DNA from: Portulaca oleracea
Lineage: Eukaryota; Streptophyta; Magnoliopsida; Caryophyllales; Portulacaceae
DNA length: 64,000 nt
Assembly (NCBI GenBank): GCA_029582165.1
Contig: CM055870.1
Location: 11,731,832 to 11,795,831, forward strand
Reading direction: 5' to 3'
Below are positions 42,450 to 54,513 of the stretch, in pieces. How positions within the stretch are numbered: the first letter of the stretch is position 1; each line of letters opens with the position of its first letter. The notes beneath the pieces are model-generated. The model did no database searches and had not been told where the DNA came from. It worked only from the letters and a program-made list of their open reading frames with translations. Made by a program: the position numbers and the translations under genes.

Positions 42450-45400
42450 ATCTCCCACTTGTCCCACAAGTGTTCGATTCCTTGAATTCCCTTGTCACTT
42501 ACTGTCTCTAGTTCGGATAAGGTAAGCTAAAGTCATCCTTATGTAAGTTCCGAAACGTTCCTCGATCTCCGAGTTTAGACTTTGAAAAAACAGTTGATCA
42601 ACTATTGATTCAACTGAGCTCGGCCAAGCATTTTCAGTCCAATCTCACCGAGTAGCCACCGAGACAACTGTCCCTAATAGGGAGGACAGTGCCATCTTGT
42701 TCAGACACACATTCTCACATGATCCAACTGTAACCCAGACACCGCCTTTATAGCCTACTGTTACGAAAGGCGTTTGACGCGCTCCAAAGTCACAGCAGAC
42801 CATGTAGTCTATGTATTGAACTCAGGATTTAGGAATTTTGAGTAGTGAGAGCTCCTATGACAATTCCTAACTTAAAGAGCTCCCACTGCGGGTCAGTTCG
42901 GTAGTTGTTCTCAACAGTACCCATGTGATTGATTTATGATGTGATCACATCACTATGATCACGAAACTTGATCATCACCTCAATCCTACATGCTAATTGT
43001 GTTGATATTATCACTGTTCCTACGTGATAATACAATTAGAAACCAGGTCGACTATCGACCAAGACTAGCGTTATCAAGTTCACTAATGGGGTTTCAGAAA
43101 TCGAACCTCATCCAATTTCCCATTTTGAATGCGCTAACCTTTTTGGACATTTACATAATTCTAAACCACAATTGATGTAAATTTGGAATCTTATTCTCAA
43201 TGATGAATCAACAAGGTCATAATTCATGAACGATTCATGCAAATTTGACTTGTTAATATTCCGGAATGTGTTTAATACATATTGCCCATGCATGACTATC
43301 ATGCTATAACTACAACAGGGGTTTAGTACATAATACTTGCAATGAACCTCGTACATATACCATCTCACTAATGACCTTTCATATAGGAAGATATTTCCGG
43401 AACACATGTTTGGATTCATAGTGAGCTTCCGTTCCTTTGCTTGAGTGATGGCTCCTATCAACAAGGCTCCATTTCTCTCGTAAGGCTAGAAACATCACCC
43501 AGTTCTAAAAACGAACTTCGTAATCCTAACAGTTTCTGCCACAACTTCTAAAGTCGTGCCATACTTGTCTTATTTGTAGAATTAACCGCATGTCATGTTA
43601 GGAACTTCTTCCAGTTCACCTCAATACCACTCAATACAGATCGTATAATTTCCTCTGACCTTTCAGATAATCATATTTCTCTGCATGAGTGTAGCATCAA
43701 TGCAACTCTTCACACTTAGCTTTTATCAACCACTTTAGACTTAGGACACATCCTTAGTTTTGCTTATACATATACAATGTATATGTTATGTTGGACTTTG
43801 AACATCTGATGGCATACATTAATCTCATGCCTGAAGCATGAGTTATATGTCTCATCCTTCTTAGAACTTTTGATTGTTTTTGAGACAATCAAACTCCGTA
43901 AGGACATGCCATGATTTTGGAAATTAATCCATTCTCGAAGTGAGTTGAACTATTCAACACCTAGTTAACTTTGATTCAAACAATCAAAATCTTTAATCTA
44001 TCATTATAAATCTTGTCTCCAAGAAAATTCTTAGCCCCACCAATCCTTCACTTTGAAAATTATTTCCAAGTCAACCTCAGTAGAAGCAACATTGGAATAT
44101 TCTTCTTAGTAGGCAGTATGTCAATCACATACAATATCAAAAAATGCATTGCTCCCACTGAACTTCTTGTGAACACAATATTATCTTTGGCACTTCCCAG
44201 TATATCAAACCTGTTTGATATCCTAGTCAAGAAGGTCAATGATTCTAACTCCTAGAAGCTTCCTTAAGACCACAGATGGTCTCTTGAAGTTTACAAGTAT
44301 TCCCACAAAAGACTACTCAGTTGTGTCAAGTACACACCTTTCTTCAAAATCTAATTTTGAAGTTAGTCTTGATGTCTATCTTAATGAACCCATGTTTTGC
44401 CTTAAAACCCTCCTATGCCTGATGGCTCACACCTTCAGACAAATCAACCGAGTTCTAAACGTGGTTGTATACATGGAGTTCATCTTAAACCTTATGGAAT
44501 CTTGACTTGCTAAAGCTTCTTTGTTGTAGGTAGAGTCATTACTTTCTAAAAGTAACATCTCACGCTCATCCATAGAAGATCGATATCTCTGTGGTTGACG
44601 GAGTTGTTTACCTGACCTTGCTTGGAGTAATGTTCATGACACCTCCTCCTCAACGTTTTGAGGAAATTCAACTGCCTCAACCTTGTTCTTAATTTCCCGA
44701 CCAATAGGAAAATTTTGAACTAGGATCAAGTAGGGGAGTTTCAGGTGATGATTATAGTGTTTTGTGTCTCTCGAACTTCGGTAAGTACAAAAACTCTCCC
44801 ACTCTTTCTTTTAGAGAATAACATATTCTCTAATAAGAAAGTATTTTGAGACACAAACACTTTCCTCTACAACAGTTTGTAGAAGTGATACTCCTTTCTT
44901 TCAGAAGATGGTTCAAGAACCTCTCTTCTCCATATCATATATGGTGTCTTCTCTAATGCTTCAGATAATCTTTATTCAGTAACTAGAGCTATGGTTAATT
45001 GCGTGTATCCCCAAAAGGTAATCGGCAATGTTGACTCATCCATCATTGATCGCACCATATCTAATAAGGTGTGATTCCTCTTGGATACGCCATTGAGATG
45101 TCGTATTCCTAGAAGAGAGAGTTATGAAACAATTCCACGTACATTCTCTGGAATGGTCAGTGAAATCATGGCTCAAATACTTACCTCCTCAACCTTGTTG
45201 AAGGGTTTTGATTTTCTTGCCAAGTTGGTTTTGTACTTCACTTTGAAACTCTTTGAACATTTCGAAGGATTTGGACTTGTGGCGTTTTAAGTAGATATAT
45301 CCATATCTACTAAAATCGTCACTGAAAGTGATGAAATAGTACCGTAAACCTTCTTCTAGCACTAGTGCTCACAGGCCCACATACATCAATATGTTTGCAT

Positions 45401-45960
45401 CCTAATAAGTCATTATCTTGTTCACCAATTCCAATAAGAGGTGATTTTAGTCATCATACCCATCAGGCATGCTATATAAACACTGAACTTTTCAAAGTTT
45501 AGGTTTTCCAAAATCCTGCACTATGCAGTTTCTGAATGCATTTCTGATTAATATGACTTAAGCTTATAGTGCCAGAATTATGTTTCAATTGAGTCATTTG
45601 TTCAAACTCTTGGCTCAACCATTAGCATCCTTTCGATCGTATCTAGGTGCTCTCATTGTTTCGATAAGACTACTTCATTTTGGAAATCTTCAAACTATTT
45701 TAACATTCCAGCTTCATATGAATCTCATAGACATGAATCACACCATGTGTTATTTTATTCATATTTGAAGTAATCCATCCCTTGTACTTGTGCTCAATTG
45801 GACTACATACATCCATATGCATGAGTGTTTGTTGGCACATTCACCTTTTCTTGTAAAAGGTACAGTCATGCTTTGCAGACATCACATGTTTCAAAGTCTT
45901 ATCATTCAAAAGTCTATCACTGTGACGCTTCTGAATGCGCTCTGATTTGCATGACTTAAT
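42450..45960 (-). pseudogene. Copia-2 pol remnants (integrase, RT, RNase H region)
   Basis: On minus, short stretches in many frames match Ty1/copia pol. CTCPFTRKGECAN-like and CDVCK-like integrase pieces lie near 45890-45780. HTLLDMVRSMMDESTLPITFW lies near 45070-45000 (integrase, normally RTLLDMVRSM...LP..FWG; shown here shortened as LLDMVRSMMDESTLPITFW). An RT piece near 44170-44090 reads FLILYVIDIL, where the catalytic YVDD is YVID. Near 43900-43790 are LSQKQS and RLMYAIRCSK pieces of the connection region. The order fits minus orientation. Dense stops and frame changes mean no functional product. Confidence 0.75.
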
Positions 45961-46432
45961 AGATAGTTACAAGTTTTATGTTTGAACATGAGTTATTCCT
46001 TTTAAACCTTTTGGTTTCGATGTGTTGGGTGTTTTTATCCGAGATCCTCTCTCTCTCTCTAATTGAGAGTAAGAAATACTTATAATGAGAACATAGAATC
46101 ACCTATAAATTTCTCTCATAAGTCTTGTGGAAATGGATAAACAACCAACTCTTCATAAGGAACTACAACTAATTGCATGTTCCTATTTGTAGGTTGACTC
46201 TCATCCTTCAAAGCACATCTACTTTGCTGTAGATACTGCACATTTGCATAAATGCGAGTTTCACAGCCGGTATCTTATACTCAAAGTGGGTTTAATAAGG
46301 GTAGTGTGTATCATATACGCATTTGCCTCGAGTTGAAATCATATCTCAAGTCTTTCTTATAGTTATTCACGCTCCCAGTGTCATATATATATGATCTGGT
46401 TGTTAACCGGTTGCTGTCATTGGTTGGGTATG

Positions 46433-47891
46433 TGTAGACACAAAATACAGTCGATCAGATCAGGCAGCACCAGTAGCCCAGGCTCACGTGGATTTAGCAT
46501 ATGTAGTCCCAGCAGAGTCCACTCAGCACAAAATGCAGTACAAGCCCAATTCGAGCCAGTTCCACGCGGATTTAAGCACAAAAACACGCTCGGCCCATAA
46601 GCTCATGCGGTTTCAGATTCAGGCCCAGGTTCAGAAGGGTGTCACGCGAATCCAGGCCCCAATTCGAATGGGTGTCACGCGGATCCGGGCCCCAGCTCAG
46701 ATGGGTGTCACGCGGATTTGATAGGCTCGGCACAAAATGCAAGCTCGGCACAGAAGGCCACGCGGATCCGTAGTCTTGGCCAAACAGGCTGGGTATCATG
46801 CGGATTTCTGGGCCAAACAGGAGAACTGCCGGCCCTAGTACTGGGAAATTGCTGAATCTGCGTGGATTTCAGTGACCTAACCTAACCTCTGCCTATAAAA
46901 GGATCCGCGCGGATCCTACAAAAGGGGATTCCGGGCAGAAATTAGCTGAAAGAATTCTGATAAAAATAGAGAGAAATACACTTGAGAGCCGACTGCAGAG
47001 GGTCCACGCGGATCTCAGCATAACCTTTCCGCAGTTCTGAGCAGTTTTGGGTGAAGATTTGGTCTTCTCCGCCAAGCAAATCCGCGCGGATTTGTGCGCA
47101 CTTGGTATCACTCAGTTTTTTTTCTTTTCTCTTCACCGCTCGCTTTTCTTGTTATGATCATTAAAATCATGTAACAATGTAGTTAATTAATCCCCACCCG
47201 CTGTAATTCGTGTTTAGTTTTTTTTTTATGTCATCATGAACCTATGCATGTTTTTTTATTTAGTTAATTCAAAGTGACAACTTTACTTTTGTTTTTATGC
47301 GTTTCTAAAACCCGACCTAGTAAAGGCCGCTTCGGCGGGCGATGCAAGGGCACCCCCTACATCGACACCTTTACCCCCGATCCCGATTTTTTGGTTTGAA
47401 GACCATGGAGTATTTTCTAATTTTTGTTAATTTTATCGAAAATTAACTGGCGACTCCCCTTTTTCATGGTATTCGCATTTAAACTGACCTTCGTTTTCTT
47501 TTCGATGCATATTGGTTCACCGGTACCATCTGTGTACCAGGATGGAAATCACCGCGGTACCACTCGGCTCGGATCCGCGCGGATCTTCACCCAGTGGGCC
47601 GGTGGTGACTCCCGTCTCTGGTTCAAATGGGCTGGAGCGGAAAACAGCAAGATTTTGGCCCAGATAGACCTAGGATCCGCGCGGATCCTAGCCCTATTTC
47701 GGTCCATTTTTTGGGTTTTCCCAAAAATCTTTATGCGTCTTAAAGATAATGAAGAGTTGTGTTGAATCAAAATATCGTAATTCGAAAATCTCTTTTAAAT
47801 TCAAAAAAATTGCACCCTAAGAACATAAGCAACCCTACGTCGATCTCGACACTCCGTGGGGGACCGTGCCCTCCGGGCCGCGGGCCCTACA
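46433..47891 (+). mobile_element. Solo LTR nested in Copia-2 (Ty3/gypsy-like), rich in CGCGGAT words
   Basis: Starts TGTAGACACAAAATACAG and ends GGGCCCTACA (inverted 5-bp ends TGTAG/CTACA), flanked by the perfect duplication GTATG (46428-46432 and 47892-47896). It carries at least twelve CGCGGAT-type words, several as the palindrome ATCCGCGCGGAT. TGGCGACTCC at 47448-47457 resembles the primer site of Tat/Ogre elements but lies inside these borders, so an alternative is a truncated element whose LTR ends near 47445. Strand is uncertain. Confidence 0.75.
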
Positions 47892-47896
47892 GTATG

Positions 47897-50890
47897 TACA
47901 ACTGTTTGTCTTTACCTTTCCTTTGACTTCTTGTCTTTGATAGATTTCTTAAATCTTATTTTCCCTTTCACTAAAAGACTATCATTGGTTGCCAATCTTT
48001 TGGCTAAATGGGATCTCAGGTTTCTCATGTTTTTAAAATAGTCAAATTATTTCAGGACATGAGCGCCAACAATTGGCTCTTATCCAGCTCAACCGATACT
48101 ATCTGGTTATTGGTTTCATATTTATCAACTCTAACTAGTTCGATGAACTTGGTTTTGAGTTGGTAATATTGAAATCTTCCTCTAATCTTCAAACATTTTG
48201 AAGTTAAAATTGTATGAATACTATGACATTACATGTATCCATTTGGCTTGATTGACCTCTTAATATTGATGCTTAGCTCAAAGTTATATCAAAGACATGT
48301 TTCTTTTTAATCGCCTTCAAGACAATCTTGCGATGGCAATGCCAATTAAGGAATTGGTGTTAATTGTTTTTCTCTTTCTCAAGGAGAAAACAATATTTTA
48401 TTAGTGGTGGACGTTTGAGTGAAAAGACATAAATAATTCAACGAGACAAGTTGGTTCATTTTAGTTATTATTCATCAAAAGAAATTAAACTAATTTAATT
48501 TCAAATCAAAACACTTTATTAACTCTCATTTAGTGTTTTAATTTAACCAAGACCCACAAGACCCATGGGCTCAAGTGGACTTTGGCCCAACAAAACTCGA
48601 GCCCATGTTACCTTTGGTAGATCATCTTATGATCGATCATTCAAAATGACTCTTGGCAAGAAATTTGTATCGAATACAATATTTCTCTTCCTCTGCTTTT
48701 GGCCCAAAACTATTTTGATAGCCAATTTGAATTGACCTAGCTCCCACCCTACTTATTAATGATGGACAGATAATTCGCTTTGGCTTTCTTTATTTATCCA
48801 TCTAAGTGGTGTTTCGATAGGTTGAGCAATAATTCAATTTTGAGAGTAGGTTTTATTATCCTAAGCATGCAATTCTAGGTGAACTCTTTCGAAAAGTATA
48901 AAAGGCATAATAAAACATGCGATAACAAATTTAAAGCATAAATAAAACCCCTAGTATGGCCACCTAGACTTAATCAACTAATTTAACTAAGCCTTGACAG
49001 TCTTCAAGAAAATCTTCTTGGGTCTCACAACTTCATTGGATGGGCTCCCACTCGAATCACCACCTCTATTGTTGTTGGGCTCCCACTCAATTTGATGTCT
49101 CCAATTACAACCAATTTACAATTTGGACTTCATAATTGAGTCCTTTCATGAATTAAAAAATAAACTTAACTGAAACTTAAATTTAAAATTTAATTCAAAG
49201 ACGGTACGCAGACCGTATTTCACCCAACCCGGCACGCAGACCGGTAAAACTGATTATCTATGGCCATACTAGAAGCACATGCAACCATGTAATATTGCAA
49301 TAAACACATGCTTAAATAACAAATTATAAAGGTATATAAATAATTGCAATATAACACATAAGGAAATAAGTACTAAATAAAATTTCCTAAAAGGTTTGCA
49401 TGATTAATAAAGTAAACAAAATCCAAATTTTAGCTTAGTTACCTAAACAGATTTAGGATTTTATATCTATACATACAAAATACTTGACTTTCCTAAAATC
49501 AAGGAGTCTAAAAGATACTATATCTTTAAAAAAATATTGTAAGTTTCCTAAACTTTACAAAATAATAGATTTTATGCCTATTATCTGATTTAGTAGTAAT
49601 AGGATTTAATAATTAATTTCTAAAATTAATTACAAACCCTAATAACACACGAATTCACCAAAACTGCTGGCAACACGGTCCGTGTTGCTTCCCAGTTTTG
49701 GTTAATTTCGTGAATGAAAAACTTAAATAAAATTATCATAACTTGTCGAATTAAACGATTTCATATCACAGTGTTATCTAATAACCCAATATGAAATATT
49801 TTCCATAATTTTAACAATTTCTAAAAGATTGTAAAATTTAGGGAATTAAACTTTTTAATTCTCCGTTTAAGAGGAAAATAAACAATAATAGTTCGATAAG
49901 TTTAAAAAATCAAATTTTAAAATTTTTCCATACAGTAGGTTTATCCAATACGCTACTGTAAAAATTTCAGATTTTTATCAAATTTCAAAAATTAGAATAA
50001 AATTCAGAAAAGTAAACAATTATACTTTTCTGTTAATCTGAAAATTAAAGGAAAATTAGTAAACGATTTCGAAAACTCACGAAAGTTTTATCCATAACAG
50101 AATGATTACCCAGTAACCTACTGTAAACTTTTCAGAAAATTTGCAAATTTCTATAAATATACAAAATTCAGAGAAGCAACGAATTTATTTCTCTGAGATC
50201 TGAAAATCTAAATTAAAAAATATAATTTGATCGGATAAATTAACAGAAAATTTTTTCCCTAAATTTATGGTTACCCGGTAATCTACTCTAAAAATTTCAA
50301 AAGTTTTACAAATTTATACAAATTTATAAAATTCAGAGAATTAAACAAATTTTAATTCACTTCAGATCTGTAAACTTAATTAAAAATCCATTTTAATTGG
50401 GAAAAATCTACAAAAATTATGGAAAGTCTAGAACACTTCCAGACATCTCCAGTAAAAATTTCAGAAATTTTCGAGTTCGTTTGTTATTTTATTTCGATTT
50501 TTTATATTTACCGTAAATAAACTAAATCAGAAAATTAATTCTACAAAACCCTATTTTGCGAATTTAAACCTATTTCATGTATTGCCTACTGTTTTTAATA
50601 ACATTAAACGTGTTTGCTTCTAAAACATTCAAAATTAAATCGAGTTCATGCTATATTTAACAATTAAACAAACATAAAATCGATTAATTAAAGGCAATAA
50701 GAAATAAGTAATATCAAAGCATGAAATTTTACAATAAAATCTCAGGTTTATTATCATGAACATTAAAGTTTAAAACTTTCATAAAGATTCAAAATTTTAG
50801 GCATAAATCTACTCTAGCATATTCATAATATAATTCAACTATTGACAAAATTAATTATGAATACAAGTACAATACTTTAGCATGCAATTG
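47897..50890 (-). other. Copia-2 leader and probable gag region, no intact frame
   Basis: Between the nested solo LTR and the primer site. A gag-like GAGTGGGAGCCC repeat occurs near 49110-49040, but no gag frame survives. From 49170 to 50880 it is an AT-rich leader with repeated AAATTTCAGAAA-type words. One isolated palindrome CAACACGGTCCGTGTTG lies at 49672-49688. Confidence 0.5.
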
Positions 50891-50891
50891 G

Positions 50892-50905
50892 TGGCTCTGA
50901 TACCA
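50892..50905 (-). promoter_or_regulatory. Copia-2 primer binding site (initiator tRNA-Met)
   Basis: On minus TGGTATCAGAGCCA, one base inside the right LTR. This fixes the element's orientation as minus. Confidence 0.93.
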
Positions 50906-50906
50906 C

Positions 50907-51752
50907 TGTTAGGTTTTAGGTTATCTATTTCCTAAACAGATACAAATTAATTGGCGGAATATTATAACAGTTATAAACAATTAATCAAAACAACTGCAGA
51001 GGCTTTAATAATTATACCTGATCGCTAATTCCTGCTGAAGAAGAGGTTGACCTTCCAGATTCCAAAACTGAAACCCTCTACCGAAAAGTCCCCGCAGCAC
51101 TCCGGGAACCCGATTGCTAGATCGACCCGATCGAGACGAATCTCAACCTATGATGTATGTGAGATTGTTTCGGGAAACGGATAATGTTTCCTGAAACTAG
51201 AACTGCAAACTAAAAGAGAGAGGAACTCTGGAGATCACCCTGGTATCTCTCTAAGAGTTGTAGGCAGTTGGTGTTGAAATAATCTCTCCCAGAGACCCCT
51301 TTAGAAAACCTAGGGAAAGGGTTCAAAACCCTAAAGGGCCGATTAAAGACAACGGCGCGTTTCTGGGCCCAACACGGTCCGTGTTGAAACAACACGGTCC
51401 GTGTTGGACTCTAGAGAGTCCAATTATTCGGCCCATGGACACCACGGACCGTGGTGTCTCAACACGGACCGTGTTGGGTCAACACGGTCCGTGTTGAGCC
51501 CAATTCGGTCCGTGTTGGGTTGATTTCTCACATAAATCAGTTTCCAACTTTTCTAAACTTGATACAATATCATTTAGGTTACATACATTGTTCTAGGGCA
51601 CTGACTTGTGTGACCCAGTAGGACCAAATAATATAGTTGTAATTAAACATATTTAATTACTAATTATAGAGGTCTCTAGCAAGACAGATAATTACTATAT
51701 TACTTTGGTTTAATCTCTGTGTATATCGAACATTGTCGGGACATTCCCAACA
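50907..51752 (-). repeat. Copia-2 5' LTR
   Basis: 846 bp, same ends as 41593-42449. It carries the same palindromic word cluster at 51370-51521. Some words are more perfect here than in the other LTR, notably GACACCACGG-A-CCGTGGTGTC. Confidence 0.92.
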
Positions 51753-52600
51753 GTAAGTTGGCTTCTTTACGCTATGATTCCTGAGATTTCTGATGCCTTT
51801 TTGTACGTTGCATCTGCCAAGGATCTCTAGGAAGAATTGACAGAGCGCTTTGGACAAACAAACGGCCCTCTATTGTTCCAGTTGAAAAAGGAATTGAATG
51901 ATTTGTATCAACATTCAGATTCTGTTGCTCTTTACTTTACTAAACTCAAGAAAGTTTGGGATGAAATCTCAGACATGTCTAAGATTCCAACCTGTACCTA
52001 TGTCAAGAGTTGTCCTTCAATACAACAAGTTGTAGAGAATGAACAAAGAGACAAGCTGATGCAATTCCTTATGCATCTCAATGACGATTATGAGGCCATA
52101 CGAGGTCAGATTTTGTCTCTTGAACCCTTACCATCTCTCAATAAAGCTTTTAATATGATACAAAGGGTTGAGAGGCAGAGACAAATTACTGGAAATCTGG
52201 TTGTTTCCAAAGATTTTGCTGGTAGTATTCATAGAGTTGATACAGACACTGCTGCCCAAGCCTTACTTGCTAAAAATTCTGGAAAATCAAAGAAAGATAA
52301 CAAAGAAGCAAAAAGCAAAAGATTTTGTGATTATTGTCAGAAAACTGGGCACCTGCAAGACCAATGCTTCCTGCTTCACGGTTACCCTGATTGGTATAAG
52401 GGGCCACGAGATACTAAACCAAGAGCCAACAATCAAAAGGTTGTTGCCAATGTCATTGCTGAATCAGAGTCTCCATTGGATTTTGCTGAAAGTCAGATGC
52501 GTCCAGACCTTGCAAATCATATTGACAGTAATTTCTTGCAAATGTTGGCACAAGAAGTGGCCAAGATAAACAAACGGAAATACATCATGGACAAGCCTTT
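51753..52600 (+). pseudogene. Copia-1 gag, 3' part with zinc knuckle
   Basis: Resumes the gag frame. A TAG at 51828-51830 replaces a tryptophan codon expected in the DLWEEL-type motif. The open frame then runs from 51831. It includes LFQLKKELNDLYQ, YFTKLKKVWDEI and LMQFLMHLNDDYEAIRGQIL (retrotransposon gag core). The CCHC knuckle C-x2-C-x4-H-x4-C is at 52327-52368 (CDYCQKTGHLQDQC), followed by LLHGYPDWYKG. The frame changes near 52600, before the protease. Confidence 0.92.
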
Positions 52601-53482
52601 GATTAAATTTTGTATGTTGCAGGTAAACTCGCTCAAAATTCTGTATGTTGCAATGTCCAAGATTCATGTTCTAATTCTTGGATCATTGATATCGGGGCGA
52701 GTAATCATATGTGCTTTGATTTTTCTCTTCTCTATGATATTATTGATCTTACTAAAGCTATCGAAGTAATTTTACCAGATGGTTCAATTAAGCAAGTAAC
52801 CACAGTTGGGAAGGTTCAATTAACTGATAGAATCGTTTTACAGGGAGTTTTATACATCCCTGAGTTTAGATACAATCTTCTGTCAATTCTGAAATTACGT
52901 GATGATCAGAAACTGTGTTTGATTATCTATCCTAATGTGTGCTATTTCCAGGACCTTTCTACTAAGGAAACGTTGGCCACTATAATTCCTTCTACTAGGC
53001 TGTTGCAATTTAGGTCCACTACTGTCAGGACAACAACAGCAAATGTCACTGCACAGAAGGTCGATTCACAACAACAACAACAACCAGTTTTTCATTCACA
53101 AATTGATAAAGATTCTCAGCTTCAGACCATTCACGCTCGGCTAGGCCACTCCTCTATCTCGAAAATGGCTCATATCCCTGATTGTAAGGGTTTATCTTCT
53201 AAAGATTTCTTTTGTGAAACATGTATATTTGCTAAAGCTCATAGGTTAGCCTTTGGAAGGAGTGTTTCTCAGACCTCTAAACTATTTCAATTGATACATG
53301 TTGACCTTTGGGGTCCTTACAAAATAGCAAACATTGATGGTTCTACTCATTTCCTCACTATTGTAGATGATTACAGTAGGATAACATGGACACATTTAAT
53401 TGCTTCAAAATCCTCAGTGTATCATGTTTTAGTTCAATTCTTGAACATGATTTCTACTCAATATGATGAAAAATCTGTATGA
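52601..53482 (+). pseudogene. Copia-1 protease and integrase N-terminal region
   Basis: Protease active-site region SWIIDIGASNHM at 52676-52711: the catalytic triad is normally D-S/T-G, so the second residue is altered here. The integrase zinc finger (H-x4-H...C-x2-C: HARLGH ... CETC) lies at 53132-53226. The first catalytic Asp is in IHVDLWGPY near 53297, followed by FLTIVDDYSR. The frame breaks at 53481 (TGA). Confidence 0.9.
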
Positions 53483-54513
53483 TTCGAAGTGATAATGGGA
53501 CAGAGTTTTTGAATCAAGCTTGTTCTAAATTGTTTGCTGATAAAGGTATCATACATCAACGATCTATGGTTTATACTCCACAACAAAATGGAATTGTTGA
53601 AAGAAAACATAGACATCTTTTGGATACTGCGAGGGCCTTACGTTTTCATGCCGGATTACCCAAAAAATTCTGGGGTGAATGTATTTTAGCTGCTACCTAC
53701 ATCATTAATAAGTTACCAATGGCCAATTTAGGATTGAAGAGTCCTCATGAAATGTTCTTTAATAAAATTCCTGATTTATCCTACTTTAGAACTATTGGTT
53801 GTCTTTGCTATGCTATTAATTTTTCTCATAAAGATAAGTTTGATTCCAGAGCTATCAAATGTATTCTTCTTGGATATACTTTTGGCCTAAAAGGATACAA
53901 ATTATATGATCTTGATACTCATAAAGTTTTTCATAGTAGAGACGTGGTGTTTAAAGAAGACAAATTCCCTTTCAAAGAAAAGAATTTGTCTGATGAACAC
54001 AAAAATGTTGCTGACTCTTTTTGGGTAAAAAAGTTTCTACAATCTTGCTGTCATGATACTTCTACCAATAATTTTGGTAGTGGTAACCAGCATCTGATTG
54101 ATTTAGATGAAAATAATTTGCAACATTCCCCTGTAACTCATGATCATCAAGCTTCAGAAGCTACCGGTCCTTCTATCTCTCCTAATTTTGCTGACAATTC
54201 GACTGATCATGACAATCAAAACCAGATTTCTGATGTTTCTTCTGAGTTATCTGTTCCTGTCAGCAGATCTACAAGAATTAGACAAGCACCTGTCTGGCTT
54301 CAAGACTACAATCAAACACTCAAAAGGAAGGATCAGAACATTGATCCCACACAGTCCCACTCCAAAAGCTTTACCTCCTTATTAAACATCCTTTATTTGA
54401 TAAAACTGATTTTGAGCATTTGTCTGATTCCTTTGTCACTTCTTTGTTTGCAGTTTTACATACTTTTGAGCCTTCTTCCTTCTCTCAAGCCCAAAAGTAT
54501 CCTGAATGGGTAG
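53479..54513 (+). pseudogene. Copia-1 integrase catalytic core and C-terminal part
   Basis: Contains the second catalytic Asp (RSDNGTEF) and catalytic Glu (QQNGIVERKHRHLLDTAR), then FWGECILAATYIINKLP and GCLCYAINFS..KFDSRAIKCILLGY, all typical of Ty1/copia integrase. A shift relative to the preceding frame occurs at about 53480. The Ser/Asp-rich linker to RT follows from about 54000, and the frame ends in shifted sequence after about 54380. Confidence 0.93.

Larger units (their letters stand above)
41593..51752 (-). mobile_element. Copia-2: Ty1/copia element in reverse orientation, nested in Copia-1 gag
   Basis: LTR-like copies at 41593-42449 and 50907-51752, TSD GTAAG on both sides (41588-41592 and 51753-51757). 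On minus the element runs from the right LTR to a primer site at 50905-50892, then pol remnants, then a polypurine tract (AAGTGGGAGAT at about 42461-42451) next to the left LTR. LTRs differ at about 27 of 846 aligned positions (about 3.2%) plus one 11-bp indel, by eye. It is 10.16 kb including a nested 1.46 kb solo LTR. Its pol is far more decayed than its LTR divergence suggests. Confidence 0.92.

Noticed and set aside
44013..45768. Plus-strand open frames inside Copia-2
   Set aside because: They are antisense to recognisable copia pol remnants on minus.
46391..47770. Open frames of 60-113 codons inside the CGCGGAT-rich solo LTR
   Set aside because: Overlap on both strands, are driven by GC-rich repeats, and show no domain.
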